This document shows, in pieces, positions 13,721 through 39,975 of a stretch of 64,000 bases of DNA. This stretch comes from Tubiluchus corallicola (taxonomy: Eukaryota > Priapulida > Priapulimorpha > Priapulimorphida > Tubiluchidae). Under the pieces are notes generated by a model, which saw only the letters and a program-made list of their open reading frames with translations, was not told where the DNA came from and did no database searches. Location: positions 1,061,501 to 1,125,500 of the forward strand of contig JAQGDQ010000006.1 in assembly GCA_030141605.1 (NCBI GenBank). The letters run 5' to 3'. The position numbers and the translations under genes were made by a program. How positions within the stretch are numbered: the stretch's first letter is position 1; each line of letters starts with the position of its first letter.

Positions 13721-14759
13721 CAAAACAAAGACAAATAAACACATTAAAGTGGGAAAAGTAAAATAAAGATAGTTGTAAGTTGAAATAGAGACTTCGCACC
13801 TTATGAGGTGCCCGCCTTTGACAGGTGGAGTCGAGCATCGTAACTGCAATCGCAATCTTGCTACCAATGATATATGCATGCTGTCATATAATAATCATTA
13901 ATACTAACTGTATATTTTTTCATATTTTCCATAGATTGTATAACTGTATTTCCAAATAGACAAATTCATAAAAATTACATCTGCATAGCTCGTCAAAAAT
14001 AACCTGCTTAGTAACTACTTCAATTACTTTATTAGAACATGTTAATCAAGAAAGCTAGTTCTAAATTTATTTACAACCAATTTTACAATAACTAACTTAC
14101 AGTTTTGTATTTCACAATAACTTTATAGCACATTAACAACTTTGAACGTTCAATTATTTATCATCAAACTTTATGGTGAGCTCCGGTAAGCAAACATACT
14201 GTGTTTTGCTGCTTGTTGCGCCATCTGTAGGAAGTTTCTTAGTAATGTTTTTCACAGACATATAGTAGCGCAGTTAAATTAATTTTATTATATTGAATGT
14301 TTTTGCCTTAACTACAGGACTTCGGCGGGTGAGCAAAACATCGTATAATAATGCAGAAAATAAACCGTTGACTGGAAAATCACTAATAAAACTTAGGCGA
14401 ACTTCAGAAAAAATGATGAACAACGCTAAAATTTAAAAACTTCGGATTTTTAATTTAAAGGTAATTAATACGTTTAGTTTGAAAGCACGGTCACAATGTA
14501 AGATGTGAACGACCATAAAGAATATCACAATAATTTGAACTAGTATCTTTACCATGTTTTCTGGTGAAAAATACAGCCTTTGCAATTTTTTATTTTTCTT
14601 TACTTGTCCTGGATCCAGACTTTTTACAGTTTCTGAAGTGTATTTAACATTTGACCGCAAACCTTATTATCTTTTTCGAAAATCAATGTTTCTTTTTTGT
14701 TTTTTACTGCAAATATTAAAATGAAACAAAAACACAATAATTAGCAATCACAAATGTTC

Positions 14760-14765
14760 TTTATT
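14760..14765 (-). terminator. Candidate distal poly(A) signal
   Basis: AATAAA followed within about 30-50 bases by a TTGTGTTTTTGTTTC-type GU/U-rich element, the usual arrangement of a metazoan cleavage site. It is the best-formed site downstream of EcR seen by eye. Confidence 0.3.
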
Positions 14766-15521
14766 GACCCTGTTTGCGCGCATACATGCTGCCAGGCATA
14801 ACAGCCATTGCACTATTAACACAATTTAGGTGGCTAGTTGCTATTAATTAATTAGAAATTAGAGATACAAGTAGCTGCTTATGTTTTTCTTTATTCTTGT
14901 TATTAATCAAAAATTCACTATTCAAATGAGTTTACAGTCCATAATTAAAAACATTCAACTGTTAAAAACCTCGGCTAACAAAGGGTCCTGATATGACCCC
15001 AATCACTCATAAAAACCAATCATAATTATATTAACAATAATTCAGCAAGTAAGACATATTTACAAAATCATTTATGTACAAAACGAAAGAAATACTGCAA
15101 GCAAAGTCTGCAAAAGTGACGAAGCCACATCTGGTAACCCTACCAGCAGAATACTTATATTTAATAATAATCACATATGCTCACCAAAGTGCTACCCTGG
15201 CTCTAAACACTAATAACAAATTGAATGCAGCTAGGCCAAATTGTACATGAAAAAGTCATTGCAATAATAATGAATACTCCTATCTCTCTTCATAATATAA
15301 AGGACATCCTTAATTTCTTCAGTTTCACAAAAATGTAATTTCTTCGTTATTGACCTAAAAATCAAGAAAACAAGGTGCAGATCAAGGTTCTATTTAAACA
15401 CAAACCACAAAGAGAACTGCTATTTTGTTCCAGTCACTACACAGAAGCAACATACACTCTTATCTTCTTCAGTGGAACAAGTGACAAATGTATTATATTG
15501 TAATTTTATGTAAGTAAGACT

Positions 15522-15560
15522 ACACACACACACATATATATATATATAAATATATATATG
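15522..15560. repeat. (CA)n(TA)n compound microsatellite
   Basis: ACACACACACAC runs into TATATATATATA with one interruption. Confidence 0.9.
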
Positions 15561-17590
15561 GTAACAGCAACGGTAACACGGTATAGCAGACATAGATATG
15601 ACCGTTTTCACCTAATTTACCATTTTATGCAGTTACAATTTAGTATAATATAACAATTAGGATAATATATTCTATACATCTCTGTACATTAACTGCCCAG
15701 AACACAAGAAAGCAATATTGTAAATCATAATTTGAAAACAATTCTGTATACGAGACAAAAAATTAATCCAAGAACATTTCGATGTATCAGCTAGCGCAGT
15801 TAAATCAGCTATAATTCCTTTCTTCCACAATAATTGCCACAAGAAAAAACAATGGCTTCATTCAATATCTACATGCACATTAATAATAATATCTCTTTAT
15901 TTCATGTGTATTTATAAATAGCACTTAAAACAAATTTATTAAAAAAATACCTCTGCTATCCCCATGCTATAGAAATTTGTACAATATAATAATTATAGAT
16001 AAAAGATGCGGATATTAATTCCACCCAAAGGGGCATTTAAAAATCTCATTGGTTAAATTTTTTAATAAAGCAACTTCATTAAAATAAAATCAAATGCAGA
16101 CTATGTAACAGCTAGTAGACGTCTGGTTGGCCAAGCTGGCAGTTATCATACCAAAGGCACTTGTTCTAATATCCACACAGTCAGGCTTACAAACCTATGT
16201 TCAAAATCACAATTACTACTAATTTCGTGGATTTCCACTGCCCTGCAAATAGTATTACAGCATTTCATTTCTGCCCACAAAGTCTTGTTTTTTGGAATCT
16301 ATATCTCATAACTACATTCTATGTGTATTCCTAGTGATAGCTATGTGATTCATATCACTGCATCCAATTGCAGCAAACCCAATAATTCTGCCGTAACATA
16401 AATTCCACACATCTGCCCACAATAATAATAATAGAGAAAGACATCACAGTCTAATGCATGGATAATAAAAACAACAAACCCAAAATGCGTAGACGTCATG
16501 TATCTGATGAGTCCATGCTAGATGGTTATTCTAGATGGCAGCACACAACAATATCGTCCTACCACCAAATGTACAGCGGCTGTTAGTTTTCCGAAGAAAT
16601 GTTTACAACACCTTAAACGTTACATTCAGAAACATCAATTGCAGCTTCCGGACAACATATTTTTTATACTAACAGCAGCTGCTACTACTGACAAGTGCAA
16701 TACTACTACCATTGTCTGGCGTAGACCAGGCAATCTGCAGAAGTATGCAGGCAAAATTGGATGCACATATCACAACCCAGCAAAAAGAATCAGTGTGCAT
16801 ATACGAAAACATATTACATGTGACAAATATAGCAGTTTAAAAACGGTGGCGAAACAGACTATTCCAACCAGTTACAATACATAAGTGATGTTGTAAAGCT
16901 AATGTGCACGTAATGCATGATCCATAATGTTTGATGCGTATTGACTTGTTTCCATGCGTCCATGAGTGCTATACATACTTTCTTTCCTCCATTTTTGGTT
17001 GCTGTTCGTGAAAGTTGGAAATAATAATTTTAAAGCCATGTCTCTGTCGATAAAGTGAACAAGATTTAACCACAGCAGTGGTATTAGCTTATCCCTGCAC
17101 TATTAAAAAGAACAAATCAAAAGAAAGCACGAGCTTTACTGGGGAGAGAACAATACGGCATTGAATTACCACTTAGTGAAGAAACTGCAACTAGATGCAA
17201 AACAACATAATCATGCACTTTTCTCTTTTTTCACCTCTCAAAAACTTAAATGGAAGAAATATTACTGTGTATAGGTTGTGCAGTGACCAAAACTCACCAG
17301 AACAGAAAGCCAATCAGCAAAAATAGTCACCAGAAACTTGAAAATTCACTAAATCACCTAGGTAATAGCGGTTTCCCATCTGCATAATGCTGCGTGATGA
17401 GCATTCGGATGACAAGTATCACATTAAAGTGAATACAAATCACACATTACAGAATGCGCATTACGTACACAAGGAAACAACTTTCATGTATTTAAATACA
17501 AACTGTCGTATATGCATTACTCATCATGGATCACATTATGCGTACATGAAGTTCTACCTTAACAACAACTCTGTGTTATGAGAGAAACAA

Positions 17591-17596
17591 TTTATT
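17591..17596 (-). terminator. Candidate proximal poly(A) signal of EcR
   Basis: Canonical AATAAA on the minus strand (TTTATT on plus), 330 bases past the stop codon. Such hexamers are frequent in AT-rich DNA, so it needs transcript support. Confidence 0.3.
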
Positions 17597-17925
17597 AAGT
17601 TTGATGATTAAATGAATGAAGGAGAGTGCAAACAAGTTACTAAAATGTGACGGTGTAGCTACAAAAAAGATTAAAGGATTCAACAACAAATGTCCACGGT
17701 TAACTACCGAATAAAGTACAACAATCCTACTTTTTACACAGTTCGTAATCATCTAAGTTTTCTCGGGAATCTACTATTTAAATCTGATCCATAGTGGTGA
17801 TTGTTCTAGAATGCATGTTGACTAATTCACAAAACACAACACTGTGTGGCTGATCACGGCTGCATAACAGAATCGATACCATCAGAACACACACTTTGAC
17901 TAATGGATGGCATGATGAGTGGAAT

Positions 17926-32039
<14,114 letters not shown>

Positions 32040-32124
32040 CACAAGATAGCTCATGAGTCGAAGCAGCAAAGGTTCACAGGTTTTCTAGCCAAAGTGACCT
32101 GTCATTTGTTTGCCTAAGGATTGT
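32040..32124 (-). other. EcR: 5' UTR part of exon 1a
   Basis: This 85-base segment lies between a good splice acceptor (T-rich tract then CAG, next base 32124) and the start codon. An acceptor here means at least one non-coding exon lies further upstream, at higher coordinates. The segment holds a short upstream ORF. Confidence 0.65.
32085..32105 (-). promoter_or_regulatory. Upstream ORF in EcR 5' UTR
   Basis: ATG at 32105 opens a six-codon ORF (MTGHFG) closed by TAG at 32087-32085, 45 bases before the main start at 32039. It has A at -3. Such a uORF could lower or condition translation of the long isoform; this is inference. It would be absent from the transcript starting with exon 1b. Confidence 0.5.
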
Positions 32125-34665
32125 CTGAAATAAAAAAATCTAATTAGTCATGTCCAGTCACAACGTCAAATACGCTATTAAAATTATAATTTGTTGTTGT
32201 TTAGTACCGACAGGTCTTTGTTAATGCAGTATTTTGAATTCAATTCGTAAACGGCTTCAAGTTGAGCAACAGCAGCTCTATTGATGAGAGTTTTTCTGAC
32301 AAAATTGCATAGCATTTAAATTATTTCTTTAATAAAACATACGATAATACAGTGAGCAACACACATTTGAAAACCATGAACACTTATTGAATTACTGCTC
32401 ATGTTTGTCAAGGTGCCATTAACAAACTGACAGATTAATAAAAAAATAACGAAAAACTGAGAAGACTCAAGAACCAAAGTTGAAATAACAAGACCAAAAG
32501 TTAGTGGCAATCGGCACTTAGATAAATGGTAATCTCACATAGCTTGTACACGAGATATTACCTAACTAATTTCTCAATGAAACCTAAAGGCTAGAGCTCT
32601 GTTAAAGTGGGAACCAGGTACACGTTTCAACTTTCCAGGTTTATTTGCAAACAACATTGATATGCGGGTCAAGCAAACATCGAGGTTTGCAGCACAAATA
32701 CACACAAGTGTTGCTTTACACATATCAGGTAGATTGAACTAGGGATTCTAGAAAAAAATATACTGAGTACGATCTGTATGATTACCATGACAAGAAGATA
32801 CCTCCTATTAACACAATTTTAAACTGCTCTGCCACTCGAACTACTAAATAATTTGGGACCGGATTACCTTAGAACTAAAGCATCACTGGCCTTAGTTAGA
32901 ATTTGGATAGGCGGCGGCAGGCGACAAAATCGGTTTGGCAAATCAATCGGTTCAGAAATTGTCACAGTAGAACTTAAATTCACTCCTGTTGTTCATCTTC
33001 GAAGTCAATCTCAGGTTTGAGTGCCACCTGACTTGTACGGGGTTCACTGGTGACACAAAAACAAACATGTGACGCCAAGATACAGCATTACAAGCAAGTA
33101 AGCAACATTCGAATTATCCAGCCAGCGCGGCAATGACCCCTTTCTGGATGACATAACAAGTTAAACGGTTGAAAAACCGGTCTTGTGCAATTTTATCTCC
33201 TTAAAAGTTCATCCCAAAATGGTGAATATCCGGTTGTCAATTTTGTAAGGTTACATTTGCTGTGTAGACGTGGATGCTGCTGACCTCGTTTGGCAACAAG
33301 CTGCCCCCATGGGCGCTTATTCAACAAGACAGGCGACCAAAACTACCAGTACCCAGAATAGCATCTGTGTCTACTCTGTTCACACCAGAGAAAGGCTTAT
33401 CGCAGGACCGTAAATAAAAACAACAAACACTTGCATAATCACAGCAAGAAAAGTGTACTCAGGGCTGGGATTGTCACTACAGTGACAGAGTACATTTGCG
33501 CTGACTACGATTACTATTACTCATTTGCGAGTAAAATGGTCTAAAAACCATTCAGGTTTGCTATTTCATCAAAAACATAGAAAGCGTGAATGTGGCATAA
33601 AGTACAAAGTGGCGTACTGTGGAAACTCGTTTTAGAACTAGCTAGAGTTATGCGGAAAATTGGAATAATTACACGAAACAGGGCCAAATTACACAAAAAG
33701 GGATCGCTGGCACATTGCGAGATTAGAATCAGGCATGATAATTACAAAAGTACCAATTCCTTAAGGCGGTCTATTAGTAATTAACTTTAAAGGGTGAGAG
33801 TTCTTCAAATCCCTGAGATGTTTCCGTGCGTCTGTACGAGGAAGTACAAAAATTAATAGCACAGCTATTTTTAAAATATAACGAAGATGTGAATAATTGC
33901 ACACATATTACCGAAACATTGATACATATAACATAATATCCTGTGGCGTTTTAAATAATTTTTTGCCACACTTATTGTTCATTTTATATTTAGATATTGC
34001 ACTATGTGTACACGTTTAAATTTAACCTGCCTTAAGGGGTATAAATATTTTAACTGTCTTCTTCCACTCGTCTCTTTATTCGCTTGTTGCAAATCGGTTT
34101 CTAACTTGCCTCGTCTAGTTCTTATGTAGGCCAAGCACTACAACATGTTATCTTGACTCCACAAAAATTAATAATGCCTTGAAGATTTTCCATATTGTAG
34201 CTTGCTTGCGTGTAGAAACCTACCCACGCGTTCAAAACAAAGACGGTATAATTTGCCGGGTCGTGATTGCATAATCAGCCAACATTCTAGTCAACAAGAA
34301 CAGCCATCATCACAGCGACTGTATTACATACAATTACAAAATGTTACTCAATATTATTGACTCTAATAATGAGAAGCAGCATTTCTAACTCGTAAGGAAA
34401 CGACATGAAGCCTATCAATAACCGAAAAAATTTGTTGTTTGATTGTGTAGCAATGCCGAAATAAGCGCATTTTCCCCCACGTCACGCAAATTATAATGCT
34501 ATCAGGTTGGTATTGAGTTTTGTGTATGAGTCGAAACAAGTTAAATCATGCGATTTGTTACATAAAAATAATAGTGCAAGAAAAACGAAATACTATTAAC
34601 ATGGCGACTGAGGCATAACACAGAAAGTTAGAGGAACACACTCGGCCGGGTATTAATAACGTTAC

Positions 34666-34778
34666 AAATGCGTGCCTCTGTACTGCATAATAGCTTTCAA
34701 CCTACTTCTACAGTATATTCATTAATGAATACGCTGTCAGCTATAATTTTTACACCGATGCTAGATTCTTTTGTGTAT
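34666..34778. repeat. Left arm of long inverted repeat
   Basis: About 110 bases (from AAATGCGTGCCTCTGTACTG to CTAGATTCTTTTGTGT) recur in reverse complement at 35916-36028 with a few mismatches. The arm itself contains the palindrome ATTCATTAATGAAT. Confidence 0.85.
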
Positions 34779-35414
34779 GTAGGAGCCAGAAAACATTGTA
34801 AATCTAAATCCTGCGAGTCGTGCCACAAGCGGCAATGAAATGATGTCAGTTGCTACTTTTCCCGGAAAATTTTTCTCCTCCATGGACAGCATAGAAACGC
34901 TTTCTGGGAAGAATCTTCACAACAGTAGTAACTGTTAAGCAGACTGGTAACAGGTTCTAAGAATAAAGATAAAGGTAACTTGTGGGACATGCTGATGGTA
35001 CAGACTCAGACACTTAAGACTGCTTAAATCCATCTGCTGCAAGTGCCAAGTCTCCCATACGATTATCTGATGCAAGCTCAACTATCGTTACAATTATAGA
35101 AAACGACTACTAAACATGAGAAATTAGTATTTTTACTGGGCAGGCAGCTACATTCGCAACGTTCAATTTAGTTAACGGCAGGATAATTGTCAACAATAAA
35201 AAATGTAATATTAATGTTTAAAAATTATCAGACGCTCAAGAAGTGGGATCCTCGATTGAAGTCAATAAGCTAAACGTGCAGGTTAAACCGTCAACGATGA
35301 TTATTAAATTCCCGCAGATTACAATCTGCGATAAATTGCGTTCTCGGCCGAAAAATGAGCGATAGCATTAAGACTGGGTACTACCCGGCTGTCGAATTTA
35401 ACTTACAATATCAT

Positions 35415-35452
35415 CCAAGGAAAGCTTTTACACCCAAGGAAAGCTTTTACAC
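35415..35452. repeat. 19-bp exact tandem duplication
   Basis: CCAAGGAAAGCTTTTACAC occurs twice head to tail, between the arms of the long inverted repeat. Confidence 0.95.
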
Positions 35453-35915
35453 TACTACTAAACTATTTTTCGGCCGTTCGAAAACAGGGCAGATCAAGTC
35501 GTGTCAATGACAAATAGCATTAAATGGATGCACAAAAAACAACCTTTTTAATACTAAGCTAAATACCTTACTCTAAAGCATAGCAAGTTACAAAAAATGT
35601 TTCAGGTTGTTTACACTAACAGGACAATATTTGAACACAGATTTTTATCAGCTATCGCAATACACTGTAGCCAATGCATCCCACAAAAACTAGTGCAAAG
35701 TAGGGCGAGTTAAACTTGAAAAGTGCAAACTAGAGTTTTAAGGTCAGTTGCACCTAGATAGCAGCACAAAGTCATTACACCTACGACGAATCAGTATCAC
35801 TTTCACAGCGAGAGATAGTAACAGCAGCTACAACCTGGTACTACTGTAAATTAAATGCACAACTAGTACAGTAAGTAGAGCGCGATATACAGTAGGCAAA
35901 ACATTCGCATCTACA

Positions 35916-36028
35916 GCACACACAATAGAATCTAGTATCGGTGTAATAATTATAGCTGACAGCGTATTCATTCATGAACATACTGTAGAAGTAGGTTGAA
36001 AGCTATTCAGCAATAGAGGCACGCATTT
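35916..36028. repeat. Right arm of long inverted repeat
   Basis: Reverse complement of 34666-34778, about 1.14 kb away. The pair could be ends of a fold-back element or two opposed MITE copies. The region between contains no recognisable transposase. Confidence 0.85.
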
Positions 36029-37026
36029 TATAATAGACATTTATAGACTAGTAGCTGTTTCAGTTAATCTGATAACCAGGGTTTTTAAAATCAGTAAAGA
36101 CTATACTCGCTGGTTAACACCGCATTTAAAATAATTCCTCTGTAAACTTATCTTAAGCATGTTCAAAACTGACAGACATAAGTTACAGACCTATGAGAAG
36201 CAAGAATAAGCAACTTGATTATTATCCTAGTATCTCTGGAGGTAAATCAACCCTACTGACTGATTTGCCCGAAAAACTATTTTGAACACGCAACAAGTCA
36301 AGCCAAGAAAATGCTTATACAATTACAGGAAGCAGTTTAAAGTATCCAGAAATATTTTTAGTCCCTTATAAAAACATCAACTATTAGTCATTCTTCTGAA
36401 TATTTCCCTGACAATTAAATTTTGCACACCTGCGAGTTTAAATTAGAATATCCTATATTTGAACTGCAAAACTACAAGTACGTGTATATCAAATAATAAA
36501 TGTTAGCATTTAAACAAGTTGACACACCTTAAGCTACGAAATTTTGTTTATACTGCTTAAGCACAACTTTAACATGAAAGAAAAATGTAAACTTTAAAAA
36601 CACCGAAAAAGTCACACTGGGTGGACAGAAAGATGTGGATCAGGATTTAAGAAAACTGAACTTTGGAACTAGGTGCACTCGTATTTTAGATAATTAGATG
36701 AATTTTTTATTACCTTTAGAATACATGCACTTGACAAACAATTGGACATAAAACATACACTGCGACAAGCAATGTGGCAGCATACCAGTCAGTCACTTTG
36801 GGGATGTCAAGACTGTTAAGCAATCTTTTAGCTTTGTTTATAACATCATAAATACTGTAGAAATGCGCAAACAAAAATTATTACAACACGATTATCGACA
36901 AACTGTTATCATTGACGACTTTTTAATTTTTAAAATAAAAATTGCATCTAGTGTAACAAGTTTAATGAGGTTTGTTTTAATTCAGTGGACGCTTCTTTCG
37001 GTATTTCTGAAAAATTTTGATTAACT

Positions 37027-37066
37027 ACTCATGAGTTATTATACTCATGAGTTATTATACTCATGT
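37027..37066. repeat. 16-bp tandem repeat
   Basis: ACTCATGAGTTATTAT, two full copies and the start of a third; contains the palindrome ACTCATGAGT. Confidence 0.9.
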
Positions 37067-39740
37067 TATATGCAACTGAATACGTAACAACGTCAACTTT
37101 ATCATTATTTAACAAAACTGTTATTCTACATTAACGATGCTACATAATAAGATATACTGGCATATAGTACGGCAATTTACAAAGCTTAGATCTTTAAATA
37201 CAGTACATATATCGCTTCATATAGCAAGTCTATTAGCATACAGAATTATGATAATGAACAATACGTAAACAAACACAGTAATTGCACATTTATAAAACAG
37301 TTAAGCTTACAAATAAACTTACGCAAAGTGATTAGCATTTGTAGGCCGACTTGTCGTGAGCAGACCTAAAAGTTAGTAACCTTCTCTCTGTAAAAATGCG
37401 AAGTCAATGGCCTTTTATGTGTCAAGGGCCAATTGCCGCATATCAGTTCATAGACTTTGCACCTTTCTTCAATATGACAAAGTTTAAATCAATAGCGTAT
37501 ATTGCTTCGATATTGGCAAACACAAAATCACACGAACTCACTCAACCCGCATAGAAGAAATATGATGCTGATGGTACTGCACTACAGAAAAACTGTGTTG
37601 GCAGCAGCTACTAGGCAAGTAAGCAAGTAGGTAAAGATTAGCATTCACACTGGGAGCGGAGAGGTCACGCATGGATGATGCACAGACTACTAGTAACCAA
37701 TAGGCATTTACTTATTTTTACAACTTGCTGGAACAGGCACAAAATGCTAATTAAAGAGCGACCTTATCTCTTGATTCTCCTGTACAGATGGCATATGGTA
37801 ATGACTTTGCTAAGTCCAATCCTTTCGTTCACACTAAAAGCAATGACACAAGAGGCTTACTCTCCCATATGGAGGGTTCAGTGCTGAGATACGAAAAATA
37901 AAAATGGCTAGGCTTGCAGTTCATACCTAAACCACATTAGAATGCTGTGCTTGCTTCTATAAATACCAGAAGTGAGATAAAAATACCATAGTAAGAATTT
38001 TATTGCCGTAGATTGGCTTTACAAGCAAAAAATTGCTTGCCAGTTTTCATTTACCGACATGCTCTGCATTCATCCGATAACCTGTGCTGTTCAACATTTA
38101 TGAACAAATTTTGTCCCCCGCCTCTGATTTTCATTACGATAAAAAAGCTAACTGCCTGGTGCACTTGTGTTCACTATACAGCTAAGTTTATGTAGGCTAA
38201 CGTATGCAACAACCTTTGAAATTTTAAATGTCAACAAACATGAGCACGGTTCTTTCATATATATTACTACTGTCGCTGTTATCAACAACATTTAATTCAC
38301 ACCATCATCCTCGAAACATTATTATCATCATTACTAGCCATCGTCGTCGTCGGCAAGAACGTGGATGGAAAGGAATTCTGAAATCTAAAATGAAATAATA
38401 AAATCCTACTTGCTTGAGCAACTACTACTATTTGTGATAAAGATGGAACCCAATAAGACACGCGCATATTGTTTTTCCTACTGAAAACCCCACTGCAGCC
38501 TAAAAAGCTATTAAGGCGTTGTTCCATCGAGGTCTACCAATAATAACTAGACAGCTAGTATGCTGCTGTTTCTAAAAAAATAAGTCCCAAATATGACGAT
38601 GTAATCTTGCTTTACTCAAGGAACAGCAATGTACTTAGTAGAATATAATGTAGTTATCCGTTAACATAAGACTGAAATTTGAAGAAGTTTATCACAAATA
38701 GCATTTTTTCAGAACGCAACTGTAAATTACGAAATCATCACTCTGCAAACCACCACCACATATTGGAAATGCTCCTTTCTTGACCAATATAGCCCAATTA
38801 GAGCTTCATTCCCTAGAAAAAATAATAATACATGTCGTGAAGTAGGGTCTTAAACATGACAAACTAGCGGAAAGAATGTCCTCTGTTCGAAGGCAAACTG
38901 GAGACGTTGAGAAAAATGAGCTAAAAGAAAGATCCTGCACTGGGTGAGTGGTGCCACGCATTAAAAGAACGGAAGAAGCTAAGTGTTTCTAATGACAAAA
39001 CAGAAGAACACTTTTTGCAATCTCTACACAAATCGAGATAAACGCTATATTACACTAAATGGTGCAATAAAAAAGAAAAATTCTTAGTGAAACATTTTCA
39101 AGGCAAGAGCACATGATTAAAGTTATTACCGGAACAAACACTATACATAATTATAGGCTTGTAACACAACGTTCATTCAAGAGGTATCTTGCAAGCATCA
39201 AGCCATCCTGTGTACAGAGCGACACCTGTTACCTGCTCAAATCACTACTTAAACAAAATGTACCTCAGCATCATTTCCTAAACACAATACATCATACCTT
39301 TATCCATCTTCTGATCTCTGACATCCTAACATTTAAGTTGCACAGTGAGCCATATGTTAAGCAAATGAATACCAATTCATGAATGACAAAAACGGGAGAT
39401 AAAGCTGAACTACTCAGAATGGGACGTATTTTTATAGCAATATAATTTTGCTAATTACAGGAAAGGAATTTACAGAAAATAAACACTCAACTTATAAAAG
39501 CCATTAACCAGTTTTAAATACATAAAAATTAAAGAGCTAAAAAATGAACTACTGGAAGAGAACACGTCTATAAACTATTGCTACAATGACGAGATTACTA
39601 GAACATTCGTGTAGGGACTGAATGCTCATTATAAGAATAGACCAACAATAAACTGCAAAGTGATTCGAAAAAACGTAAACCGCACTCACCACAATTTAAA
39701 CCACGCACTCATAAATAACAAGGGGCTATTATAGACTTAC

Positions 39741-39975
39741 TGTAGATACCTGAGTGAACCGGGTAGGCAGCTGTCAACTTTGAAAACATTTCGCGAGCAG
39801 AATTTGGAAAATTGGCCTGTACTCAACACACAGTGGATTTTGGGGTTAATGTATAACCTTGACAGGACCGGTTTGCGCACCGGACGATTGAGGACACAGC
39901 GTAGAGCAAACGAGAGAAAAATAGCATCAAGTTGCTCATCACAAAACGTCGTACAATTCGTGCGCATGCGTAGTT
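39741..39975 (-). promoter_or_regulatory. Candidate EcR promoter and non-coding first exon
   Basis: This segment is richer in CpG than its surroundings. On the minus strand it starts at a TGCGCATGCGTA palindrome (39961-39972), one base off the NRF1 site consensus, and ends at a consensus donor, ACA|GTAAGTC, with the intron from 39740. Exon 1a of EcR (32124) begins with an acceptor and so requires an upstream exon; this is the best-looking one, 7.6 kb away. Both strands are open for 60-76 codons here, which may be chance in a less AT-rich stretch. Purely by inspection; an RNA read would settle it. Confidence 0.3.

Larger units (their letters stand above)
14760..17925 (-). other. 3' flank / probable 3' UTR of EcR
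   Basis: No coding exon is recognised. On the minus strand an AATAAA lies at 17596-17591, 330 bases after the stop, and a better-looking one at 14765-14760 is followed by a GT/T-rich tract. If the distal site is used the 3' UTR is about 3.2 kb. The stretch also contains a CA/TA microsatellite near 15522-15560. A 120-codon plus-strand ORF at 16522-16884 shows no recognisable domain and is not called a gene. Confidence 0.35.
32125..39740 (-). other. Probable first intron / upstream region of EcR
   Basis: No coding exon found. Contains the long inverted repeat, two short tandem repeats, and several donor-like GTAAGT sites on the minus strand (for example at 37321, where CACTTTGC|GTAAGTTT could end another 5' UTR exon). 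Otherwise nothing recognised. Confidence 0.5.

Noticed and set aside
16500-16540. CTGATGAG, the first half of a hammerhead ribozyme core
   Set aside because: The required GAAA box and closing stems do not follow at the right distance.
16522-16884. 120-codon plus-strand ORF, the longest on that strand
   Set aside because: No recognisable domain, no homology by eye, no exon-like flanks, and it lies antisense within the probable EcR 3' UTR.
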